Shown: piece after piece, positions 44,528 through 57,500 of the stretch
Layout: each line of letters opens with the position of its first letter
How positions within the stretch are numbered: the first letter of the stretch is position 1
NCBI GenBank assembly: GCA_011037195.1
Contig: JAAEAF010014919.1
Coordinates: 1 to 64,000 of the forward strand
Source: Triatoma infestans
Taxonomy: Eukaryota; Arthropoda; Insecta; Hemiptera; Reduviidae
DNA: 64,000 nucleotides
Reading direction: 5' to 3'
Translations under genes and position numbers: made by a program
Notes under the pieces: model-generated
The model's database searches: none
What the model saw: only the letters and a program-made list of their open reading frames with translations
What the model was told of the DNA's origin: nothing

Positions 44528-47500
44528 TTGAACAAAAATAACAATAATAATTACTTTGTTAAACATTTTATTTTGATCGTTATAATTAACAAGATATAAA
44601 TAGAATTCTGTAAATAAATTTTATTGAAAATAGTACATTTGTTCAAAATTTCAAATTCAAATTTATTTCTTTCTTACCAGGACACCTAAATACAATATTC
44701 CATATCAATATTCTGTGTTGTTATTTGGAATATATAGCGCTCATACAAGACAATGAATAACACTTTTTTTCTTTTTTTTAGAGGAATAGTGGTATTTTTA
44801 TTGTACATTTAAACATACTTGATGAGCCCAGTTATGTCTCTCATTTGAAAGACATCCGTTAATCCTCGTTTTTTTACATTAAAACATTTCATGAAGTAGT
44901 ATGCGCAATATTGGCGTCAATGTAGGATATCACACAAAAAAATAAAAAAAGGGAAGCTTTTAAATATATTTTCCATATAAACTATAGCATATAAGCCTTT
45001 TTATAAGTACAATAAAGCTTGAATTCATTTAATGTAAAAATCATTTCCCATCAATAATATTGATAATCTTAAAAATTCTTAATTACTATACGATAACCAC
45101 GTATCAAAAATTCAGTTACAAAATATAATTTCATAACCATTTTATGTATTATTATATGATTCAATTTATATATAAAAGATTGACTGCTTTATAATTTATA
45201 TGTTTCTTATATATAAATTATTCAAAAATTTAAAAATATTGCACTTTTTACAACTCTTGTGGTTCACAATACCTTTTCGTAATAAATTGGTCACACTTTT
45301 AGTTAATTTTACTCCTCCTCTCGAGGAATGAGACAATTACTCTTCTATAATTATGTTGGTTCTATCACCTTTTTTTTTTATTTATTACAATAAATACTGT
45401 TAATACGCGTATTACGCCCTTAAGCTCAACATATGAAAATAATCACATTTCTATAATGCGCATAGTTACACAAATATTTATTTATACATACTAACATTGA
45501 ACAAGCAACAGAATTATAATAACTTACTGTCTCTAAATAACTTACATTTCACTAACAATCATTTATGTTAATGTTTTAATGCTTCTGAGTTGGATTTTAA
45601 GTTTAATTTATTATTAATAAATGGGCCTATTTAAAAATGGACATATTTTCTATGAAGGTATGGTGCAGAAGTTAAGAAAGCATTCACAAGAATATTGAGA
45701 AACTACATTAAACTAAAATTTGTAAATATACTCTCAAATTTGAACACGATAAAAATCAGCCAGACAAAGTGTAGAGCATTTTTTTTTTAATAATAACGGA
45801 TTTCTTAACTTAAAATAAGCATTGTAAACAAACTTTTCGCGATTATATTGAAATAATTTACTATTTTCAAAGCTTATTTATTTCAATTGTATTTGTAAAT
45901 TGAATATCTTGTCTAATTACTCTTAAAAGTTGAAAAAAAAAAATCATACAAAAAAGTAAATGTGATCCATCTCACTTTATGGTGTAGCTAGTTAATTGTT
46001 GATACATAAAATTAATTGAATTAAGTAACCTGCATATCGTTAACAACTGTAAAATGGAAGCTTAGCACATTAAGAATATGAATGGAATTGGACATAGGTA
46101 TCTTCAATTGAAAATATGTTGAGAAAAGTTGTTTGAGGGATGAAATTTATTTTAAAGTTAGATTACAGGTAATATTTTACCTATTATTTACGATTTTATC
46201 TTGTACGAATAAATAGCCAATCAAGTCAAATATATTTACGCTAATAATATATTCCACCTATAATAAATAGAATGGTGATGTTAGGCCTAAATGTATAGAA
46301 TTATTTTTTGAGACTAAAGTAGAAAAGTGGTCAGGAAATGATAAAAAGATAATTGATATAATTCAATTTTTTGCTTGATTTCAAGTTTTGGGAATAAACA
46401 TTATCGCTAGCATATAATAATAAAAAATTAATAAGTGCAAGTCACATCCAACTTTTTAAGAGAAGTAACAACAATATTGAATATTTTTTTTGATAATTTA
46501 AAGAGTTATTAAGAGCTACAACATTAATGGCCTTTGTTATTTTCTCTAGATCTTAAGACGACAATTGATAAACAAATTAAATAGCAGAAATAGATTTTAG
46601 TTTAACAATTTGGATTATTCATATATTTTAATATTTCTTTTTTCTTTGCGTTCTCAAAGAGAAGAAATGACTATAGGAACAAAGAGCTTTTATAACAGCA
46701 ATAGATTTATATTTATCAATGTGTTTTTTATTTTTTAAGATTTCATTCTCGAATCATTTACTAAATTTTATAGGAAGTAATGTGTTATTCACTTTTGAAT
46801 ATAGAGACAAACTTATTGAACCTTGTAAAAATAATCTAAGGGGAATAAGAAGTCTTATTAAGAATAAAATTGCGCTGGCACTACACCGAAATAATTATGA
46901 AACCCGAATTAAATAGTACTTACCCAAAAACAAAAAAAATATCTGTCACTTTCATTAACTTTAAAAATTCTCTACTAATGAGAGTTGCGCCTCTTAATAA
47001 CAATCAGCTTTTCATTTATTTGATGGTCCCTTAATTTCCTTAAACCTTCAGTGAAGAAAATATCTCCAGAATGAATGATATTTTTTAACTGATATGTTAA
47101 AATTGTCATTTTGAGAATATTTTTCTTAATTAAAATTTCAGGTATGTGAACGAGAAATGTAATAAAAACAATTCTGCAATTAAAATCACAAATAAATTTT
47201 ACATATTTGAATTATAATTTTTATAGAAATTGCAGATAAATTAATTTCTTTTTAACAAATACAATATATTGGCTGAATGATAATTTCTAACATTAGAAGG
47301 TAGTGTGCTTTCAAGTTTTTTCGTTTATCTAACCGATGGTCCGACATTTTTTTTACCTCCATTAGCCTTATACTTTCTTCACTTAGATCGAAATACCATT
47401 TTTTGTTTTTGTTCAAATATAACTATCATGTTCCTTTTCTTATAGGCTCCTAATATAAGATAATGATTATTTTATTAAGTTCAAAATTACATTTAAGATA

Positions 47501-48532
47501 TACACATAGATTAAGGAAAAACATCTATTATAGTAACAGTTATTATTCTTACAATACGTTCATAAAAAAGCATAAGTATTTCACTGTCAGTAGATTATAG
47601 AGAGCTGAGAAGACCATTGTACTTTTTATTATTTCATTATTATATTTACCTGAAAACATCAAGGGATTCTGTCTCTCTATACATTTTGAATATGGACTTA
47701 CACAGATGAATACTAATGAAAAAGCTAGAACAGCTCTAAAGAAATACATAATGAATAGATTAAATTAAATAATAGATTTTTCTTCGAATAGTTGGGTTAC
47801 CTTTCTAACAGGGAAATCCCCCATAAAAATTGCCATTTTTAAAATAGGTTACTATATTGCTCATTCGCATTATTAAAAAATCCCACATAACTGTATTTAA
47901 TGTTTACCATTTTTTGTTTGTTTGTAATGTAAATAACAATAAATGAGCATTAGAACAATGCAATTTTTCCTATATAAAATATTATAAAAATGATGAAACC
48001 ACAGACCGATTTATGAAATACCATTGCAAAGGGATATTTATATTTAATGGTATTCTAATATTTATAAGTACAAATAAAAAAAAACATCAAAAGGAGTTTA
48101 AAACAAAAAATAGAAATGAAAGGACAACTAACGATAAAATATTATCTTTCAAAAGTTGAACTGCAATAGATCCGAAATTTACTTTTAATATTATTACTGC
48201 ACGTCATAAACTTATTTTGGGGATTACAAAATAAAACATTTAAATTAAATATGGTTATAAAACGGTTTGTAAACTATTGAGGACGGATAGAATCACAATT
48301 CTAAACTTGTGATTTTTTTTTTGTTTGATTCGGGCAGCGGAATTCGTAAACAGGATTAAAAAATAAATGTAAAATGATAAATGTAGCCTAATCGAATTAC
48401 AGGAGAGGAAACCAAAAGAAAACAACTGTACTGTAAATAATACAAATTAAAAGAATGAGCCTTAATATTTTGAGCATGTAACCGAATAAGCTCTTTGGTA
48501 GTATGCGAGTCCTGCCTTACATACAGATTTGC
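44528..48532. other. convergent 3' region of NUBP1 and the Ras gene
   Basis: About 4 kb of very AT-rich DNA expected to contain both 3' UTRs. No coding block was recognised. It holds one copy (45581-45750) of a repeated segment described separately. Confidence 0.45.
45581..45750. repeat. dispersed direct repeat, copy 1
   Basis: About 170 bp starting GCTTCTGAGTTGGATTTTAA and ending with AACACGAT. It recurs at 48969-49160 in the same orientation with about a dozen differences. It lies downstream of the Ras stop codon. Confidence 0.85.
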
Positions 48533-51500
48533 CTAGGAAATGATGCAATCTGTAGAGTCTGGATTAGATTCATTTAGATGTTGTTTTGCTTTTCTACTTG
48601 ACCTGAAATAAAGATGGAATGAATTATTATTTACATGCTGCAGTTAATGTATTAACACCGTATAATTGAGGAATAAATTTACATTTCTGGAAGTGAATTT
48701 AGAATAAATCTTTAAATTTATTATTATTAACAATAATAAATTGAATATCCATTTATTTCATTCCTTTATAGCAAATCAGAATTTAATAATTTGCATTTCA
48801 GAATAGGGATGGCAAAAACCATAATATACTATTAAACAATTCCTTCGAAAAGTCATTTAAATCAAGAAATAAATGTTCACCCAAAGAATAACTGTTTTTT
48901 TATTAATAAAGTTCTACTATGTATTATAAAGAAAAAAATTACTTATTGTGATTGGCACATACATATATGCTTCTGAGTTTTGGATTTTAAGTTTAATTTA
49001 TTATTAATAAATAGGCCTATTTAAAAATGGACATATTTTCTATGAAGGTGCAGAAGTTAAGAAAGCGCAGTGGTGCAGAAGTTAAGAAAGCATTCACAAG
49101 AATAATAAGAAACTACATTAAACTAAAATTTGTAAATATACTCTTAAATTTAAACACGATGAATTATATATATATATAAATAGCTCAGCTAGATTTATAT
49201 ATATATAAATATATATATATTTGTGAAATGATATGTTAAATAATGTGAATTTCAGCAAAATATTTAATATTATAATAATATATTAGAATTATATTAATTC
49301 AGGGAATCCCATATAATAATTTCTAATTATTATAATAACATATATAAATTAATAACCTTGCGCAGTGGCAATGTTGTAACCAGTAGGGTCACCTGAGGTG
49401 CGATTATTACTAGTTGAAAACTTTTACAGTATTATGTTAATTAATTAGTACTATTTAATTGCTTTAATAGGTTTGTTGCACGGAATGGATTTGCCGGTTG
49501 AAAGTCAATGGACATAACTCATAAAATGTTTTCATTCTCTTAAAACAATGTAGAAAACGCAATAGTCCATTTATTAAATAAAGGGAACTCTTTAACAATA
49601 TATAAATACTTGAGAACAATCGCTTCATCAAATTTAATATTTTATTCTTTTATTAAATCTTAATTGAATAAACCAATCTACCTGCGTATTAGACTGCGAG
49701 ATCTCGGTTTTGGACTTGATGTCGCTTGAAGGCTGCTTTGACTGCTACCGCTGGAACTACTTGCAGGACTGCCTCCACGGCGGCTTCCATAAGCGCTTGA
49801 TCTAATAATATAAAACAATGATTATTCTCTTATTACATTTTCACTCATTAAAATAAAGTAGTCAGCTTTTAAAATAAAACAGTGATAAGAAGTACCAAAG
49901 CACAGCTTCAATGCAGAAACTGCTTTACCGATTACAAAAGTCTTCAAAATTTTTATAAGTAGCGATGAATTATAAAAAATAAATATTTTTTTACCTCCTT
50001 TTTAACGGTGTGACATCATCGGGCGCAGTTGGCAGGATTTTCGACAAGGTAACAAAACATTTAAATAGCTCTTGTATGTTTACACCAGACTTCGCAGAAC
50101 ATTCTAGTAACTTTGTTCTGGACAAATAAATTTAATTTTATAAAGAAGACAATAAAAATTTTGTTGAGGTAAATAATACAATACAACTCAAAATCTGACA
50201 ATTTGAAAAAATTAAGAATGGTAAATATAGCTTCATTACTTCATTCAATTTCAGAAGTAATAAATTTTTACTTCTTGAATAGTATAAATAAGGAATTTAT
50301 CCGTTGTGTGATAATTGAAAAAAAAAAAAATTTGTTCACAATTAATTTAATAATTAATTAAAATATTATTAAAGAAATTATAATTAAGAGATTTATTATA
50401 AGAAATATGAGTGATTAAAAGCACTAAGCGTCTTAAAGAAAATGTAAAAAAAAGGTACAGTAATAAATTATTTTACAAGTCGCTGATAATTAGATATTTG
50501 AAGACTTTTCCTTGCTCGAAAGAATAATAATTCAACAATATTTTAATAACACTTTGTGTACCTGAGTTTTGGAAGGGTACAATAGAGCCATTCGCTTACA
50601 TCTTCTAACTGCACTTCCCTCTGTAATTCCCCAAGATCAAGTTTATTTCCAGCTATCACAATTGGTACATCTTGGAAATCAGGCCTCTGTTCTCGTACTT
50701 CTTCAAAACAGCAACGTACAGCATTGAAACTTTCTTCCGATGTGATAGAATAAACTAGCAGAAACGCATTTGCTGTGGCTATACTAAGTCTGCGCATTGC
50801 TGGGAATTGTAGATCGCCGCATGTGTCAAGAATGTCTACCTAATAATACAAAAAAGACAATATGTCAAAAACTCTTCCAGTTATGAGCTTTTGTCATCTA
50901 TTGAATAACCAGTAAATTAAAATATATCAAAGAATTAAATAATACTCCCCCCCAAAAAAACTGTTTGAAAGTGAACATATCAAGTGGGATTTTAATTGTA
51001 ATTTTGGAAAAATTCGTTTTATCAAATAATAGCTTATATGTGGATAGGGATTTTATCTGTCGTAGCATGTTTTTTTTTTTATTTTCCTGACCTGTTTCGG
51101 ACTCTCATTCATCGTCAGAGTATGGCTATCAAGTTATTCGTGTAGAGAGCTGACCCCCAACTTTGTTGGAAAGTTGAAGTCAGCTGTCTGTTATACTTTC
51201 GTGCATTCCAAGCAACATATTGCAAGCAAAAATTTATTGTTTCCGGGGTACTTAACTGATTGAACAGAAAGGATTCTTATGTAAATAAAGCGGTACTTCC
51301 GGTTGAGGAATTTTGACAGGTGACCCACTGTCAGATGCCATGATGATACCTAGACGGAATATCAAGTTTCAAGTTTCTACGGGTTTTCGTTTTTGAGCTA
51401 TGCTGTTCACAGACATACACAGACGCACAGACACACACACACAGACCATTTGCTAAAAACCACTTTTTTGGACTCAGGGGACCTCAAAACGGATATTTCC

Positions 51501-54500
51501 GGTGAAAACTCGATATCGAAAATTTGACACGATTACAATACTTCCTCTTACTAGGTAGGAGTAAGAGAAAGTAAAAAATCATCATTTACCAAAAACGTAA
51601 AGCAAAAGATTATGCTCCAGTTTATATAGGTGTTTTAAATAAATTTTAGAAAAAAATGATGTCCTTTTATAAATCACTTCTGGATATAAATTTCTGTTCT
51701 TCTTAAATTTTATAGTAAGTTATTAATGTACTTGTCGTATTGGGAACAGGCGATTTGAAGAACTTATCAGAAACTATAAGAGTTCCATTTATAAATTACC
51801 ATTTCTATACAATAAATTAAGTTTTTTAATCTTCCCTCTTATTATCTGTCTTTAAGTGGCTCAATTTTTAACATCAACAACTAACAATCAATGATTATTA
51901 GTAAAGATCAATAATTATTAAGTTACATATTGATTCACTCTTATACCAAAAAGTGTCTTCATAATGGACACTAGATAAATGTTCAGTCCAATGTGTTGGG
52001 ATGACCGATGCTGTGATCTATATTTCAATTTTTTTGGAAGATGAAATAATAATACAAAAAAATAGATTATTATTATTATTGAACATTGGACATGAATTTA
52101 CCTTTATAGATATTTGTCCAAGATGGAAAGTTCTAGAATGAAGATCTTCTACAGTCGTCCTATATTTTTCTGAGAATGTATTGTAAAGAAACTTATTAAC
52201 AATAGCTGATTTACCAACGCCAGCTCCTCCTAGCACCACTAATCTTGTTCTTTCACCTTCACAAGTCATTTCGTTTGCATCAGCTGTAAACAAAAATGTA
52301 CGTCTTAAGGACTCTTAAATAAAAAAAAAGGCCAATGAAACAGATGAAAGTATAATAAGTAATAGTATGTACTAAAAAAATGTTTACTTATTTAAGTTAA
52401 AGACAAATATAAAATAAGACATTCATTACCCAAATTAATAATTTTCTATATACTCGGGAACCTGAAAATACTGTCGATACATTCATGGATATAATTTAGT
52501 TTTAATTTTTTGAATAATCCTGGCACCAAATAATTGCTGGATTGATAAAAAATTAAATAATGTAACTGTGAAAAATGGGAACAAATTAGCTTTGTCTAGA
52601 TTGCGACACCACATCCAGCATCCGTTTGAAGTCTATCTTAAACACTGTAACATTTAATGATTTTTAAGCAATGAACATAAAAATAAAGCTAAATATACCA
52701 ACAAAATTGTAATAAACTCGGCAAATCTTCATAATAGTCCCTGAAGTTACATAATAGAATATGAATTAACTTAAATGAAAAAAAAATGCTAAGTTCAGGG
52801 AACATTCCAAGAATAAGTAGCTACACTAAAAGTTTACAAATTGTCAAAATTAAAAAATAAAAATAAAATTCACTTTCAAGAAATAAAAAATATTACAAAA
52901 CAAAAATAAATAAAGAAAAGTAAAGATTCAGAATGATAAAGTAATTGTGCTTTACAGATAATTAAAGGGTAATACAAATAGCTTTAAAATTTTATTTTTT
53001 GTTGAAAAAAATTATAAATTTTTTTTTTTTTTAAGAAGTACTATTTTTAAGGGTCAAAAAGAGATTTCATCAGAAATTATTGGACTAGAAGATACAGTAA
53101 TCTTGTTTACAGTAATGAAACCTTGTACAAGGTAGTTTTTTCTTTTCTATTAAAAAGTCGGTATGGAACGCTAAAGACTCAGTAATTGTAATTTTCATAA
53201 TTCTAATTGGGAATTTTGCTTCAAACTCCACATTTTGATTAACTGTTTAGTTGCCGTTAATATCATGTGTGATAACAGAATTAATGGACAGGTAAGCCTG
53301 CCAAATGCAGCTTTTTAGAACCATTCAAGTCATTTTTTCTAGAAAAATATTTCAATTAACAGTCCTTTGAAAGTCATAAACCTTGAAAAGTATCGTTAGT
53401 ATCAAAATTTCACCTGTTACTCGAGTTTTTTTGTTGTTAATTTCTTCTTTTTAGAAAACAGCTGACTAATAAAAAAAAAAATTGTTTTAATATTTTCCAA
53501 GTTAGTTAAGAAAAAGAAATTAATAATAGTTAAATAAGAAAAATATCCCCCATTACCCCTAGTTATTTAACAATCGTTTAGATGTGGAACTTATGAGCTG
53601 GTGTTAAGACTCAAAAATGGAGCCTATATATATTTTGGAAAATATACTATTTTGGAAGTATTACTTATTTTAGTAATCACAGATGAAAATGAGGCTGGCA
53701 ACGGAAAAATGCATATATTAATTGTGTCTAATGAGTAAACCTAATTTGCATTTCCTGAAACTCCTATTGGCAAATTTTGTTGAAATTCGAAATATTGATA
53801 CTTTTTCATTAGCCTGCTATTTATTGTAAAGTTTGGTGTAAAGATTTTTAGATGTTAATTTAAAATGTTGATTGTTCTTTAGAGCTAGCATCAAATGACT
53901 ACATAGTATAACATCACTTTATATATCTATGCTGTAAGCATTCAAGTTTTACAAGAAAAAAAAAATAACTGCTGGAGCCCTTTTCGAGAAAATTTCAGAA
54001 ACTTTCTGTTAATTCGCACTTCCGGTTAACAGTTTTCTTCAGATTTATAATGTTAGAATGTTTTTAGAATATGTGGATAGGTCCGCAATACTGGGTAACA
54101 TCTGGTATTTTATTCTTAGTAGCATGCATATTCATTTGGTTCCTGATCAGTTTCGGATTTTCATCCGTCAGAGCAATTCACCAAGTTTATGTAGAGAGTA
54201 CATACACGTGTGGAGAGAATATATACTATTTCCTAATGTCTAATCATGATTCATAATAATTCCATTTTATCATTAAACATACACACACATAGTAACCTAA
54301 ACTTATAACCTCCTGCACATATATATACAACCAACAAGTGTGAGTGTAACAGAAACATTATGCTGAAGTGAACTCTCTACCTGAACTTGGTGAATTTGCT
54401 CTGACGATGGATGAAAATCCGAAACCGGTAGGGAACCAAATGAATATGCATCCTACGACGGATAAAATACCAGATGTTTTTAGATAGGTTGTAAGCAAGT

Positions 54501-57500
54501 ACATTAAAAAAAACTAAAGTAGTATAACGTTTTGTTGTATTTTGGATGAAAGGGTATATAACACTAACTTAAAAGGTGTTTGTGTCTGTTCGGACAATCA
54601 AGCTGCGTTGAAGGCGCTGGGTTCATGTGTCTTCATTTCCAGTTTGCTACAGTATGTTGTAAAAGATCAGAAGAGCTTTCTTCTTCGAAGAATGTATTTC
54701 TAGTCTGGGTACCAGGTCACATGGGAATTTTTGGGAATGAGAGAATAATTGCTAAATTAGGCGCCTCTTTCCCTTTCATTGGTCCCAAGCCTGCACTTGG
54801 TGTGTCTTCAAGCACATGTCTGTCAAGCTTCCAGTTGTAGATAGCTTCATGGATAAGCACAATAGGCAGAAAGTAATGAAAATGATCCGTGACTAAAGCG
54901 AGTTTAACATTCCTGAATTAGAGCTTCCTACAAAGTAACTGATTACTTTCTATCTCTCGCATTTGTTTTCTGTCGTAGTGGATAAACAAAATATTTGACC
55001 AATATTAAACTCTAATTAGTGGGAAGAATTTCAGCGATGATAAAATATTTAAAAGAAAATCTGATCTACTCAACAATCCTGCCAGAATTATTTACTTGGC
55101 ATCTTGCATTATTTAGCAAAGAGAAAGTAAAGAGCTAATCAAGCACAACACCTCTTCAAAATGGCAATCACTTTTAAAAATGTAAAAGGTAAAGAATTTT
55201 ATCTAAAAAAAAAAAATACTCAGTTCTAATCATCTTGAGCTTAAATACAGATTTACATAGAAATTAAACTGACCTAGACTACTTAGAATAATTGCCTTTA
55301 AAAATTCTAAGTGGAACACAAATCAATTGTGTTAATTAGAAATACTGAAATACCATTTTCATACTGGTAGCTGGAAAGACAATTAGTATTTAGTCTTGGA
55401 GTATTGTTTAATAAGAAATTTACATGCTGAAGGAATTTCTCCAGATCTCTTTAGTAGTGGTTTGAGAAACAAAAGGCATTTTAAATCCTTTAGCATTTCT
55501 TCTCAATAATAGGCCACATGCAATTAAAATATTCCAAATACATGATTTGATAACAATTTTGGTCAGACTCAGGTTTATTAATTCATTTATTTTTAAGGAT
55601 CCCTAATAAAGAAATTCAAATTTTCGCTTGAAAAACTAAATTTAACTCAGACTAATTCCTTGATCAATTTTGAACAATATTTATTGAATTTAATTATCCT
55701 ATCAAGTGCAATGGAAATAAATATATGCCGCGAATTTTTTCCACAATAGCGCTAACGACTACAAGTTATCTACATCTGCCGCTCAACCGCGCCTGGATGC
55801 TACGAAGTAAACCGCTTTCAAAGTATCTAAAATCTACGTTCAAAATGGCATCAATTTATCAAGGGTAGACTGTAGATTGTTGTAGAGGATTATTGCACTG
55901 CGACCTGAAAGATCTATTGTACCTCCCGGAGCCTTCTCCAATGCACAGCCGGCCTCCAAGCAGCGTTCTCCAGCTACAGACAACACTGCCCATCACCGGA
56001 CAGTGAGTTGTAGAGGCCCCTAGGAAGAAAAAATCCAAGGGCAGCATGCTGGATTCGAACCAGGGACCTTCGCGTTGCTAGCCCAGCGCGCTACCACTGA
56101 GCTAACCCCTTCCTTCTTCCTTGGCTTTCACCAATTAACCAGGGCTGGAGACCCTAGTTTGTGTAGTGTGTTTGTCCTTGTCTGTAAAGTGTAGAGTGTA
56201 TGTAGTTTAAGTGCATTGTGTACTGTTCTGAGGAACTGTACTGACAGAAGCTGTGATACACCCTAGGGTCGCTACTCCCCAAGTAACTGCATGCAACAGA
56301 TACCCCTGGCGGGCATCTGTCAGGGATAGTGACGTAAGTGAAACAAGTGGTGAGCTTTATGTGTGTTGTAGGCTATGAAGCTATAACGCAACGCACATCT
56401 TTGACAAAAGATGAAAGAAACAATCTAAAGGACGTTTCGATCAATACTTTATTCCTAAAGCAAATAAAACATATGAGAGATTTTTATGTCATCGTCTTGT
56501 ACAAAATTTGGGACAGCCTTTTGACGAGTTTTTGACACTGGTTATAAATCAAGCTAATAAGTGTCAATTTTGAGAACCTAGAGATGAATTCATCTGCGAT
56601 AAAATTGTAGTGGGAATATTAGATGATGATGTAAGAAAAACTTTGCTTTCTGTAGACAATCTTAATTACGATACAGCAGTGACAGATTAGATAATTAGTC
56701 AATTAATCAGATGCAAATCTGATTAATTGACTAATAAACGCATAAAGGCAGAAGATCATACTGAAATAAATGTATTAAAAGGAAACAAAACTATGAGAGT
56801 AAAACAGAAAATGAAAGTTTTGATTGTAAAAAAATATCAAAAAACGGCACCTTTCGCAGAATGTCGCCGTTCTAAGGAAGTGAGTGCTTGTCAAATCACA
56901 GATAATAAGCAAAAAGTTTACAAGATGATGTATTTGATTTATTCACTGACAGCATTCTTGAAACAACAACAGATGACAGAATGGATAGAAAGAATAACAT
57001 TTCCAAAAACCATAGTATACTTTTAAAATGGACACTGGTGTCCAATGTAATGTCATTACAACAGATGAAGTAGAGAAGTGCAAACTAGAAACAACAAACT
57101 CAAATATAAAATCCTAAATATCTTATTGCAACCGCTCTACTCATTTTAGGAGAAACGAAAATTCAAATAAAAACCAAGCATGGGGGCGAAGCCAATTTAA
57201 AATTTCTTGTTTTAACTCAGGGCATCAGTGCATACTTGGCAAGAATTCGTGTGAAAAATTAGGCCTCATTAAAAGAACTGAGACGGTTAAACAAGAAGAA
57301 AAAATCTTTCCTGGACTAGGTTGTTTAAAGGGATTCCTTTATGATATTGATCTTATAGACAACCCTTCATTTAAAATCTATACACCAAGAAAAATTCCAT
57401 ATTCAGTCGCGATCAAGTAAAGGCTGAAATAGATTAAATGGTAGAATACAAAGTTATTGCACCCATGAACGATCCTGCACCTGCGGTTTCTCCTCTAGTG

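Noticed and set aside
49678..49801. TAG at 49678-49680 as the end of the Ras protein (255 aa, no CaaX)
   Set aside because: The TAG sits within a good GT donor, and an in-phase exon with CIIS follows, which fits the family better. Kept only as a possible retained-intron isoform.
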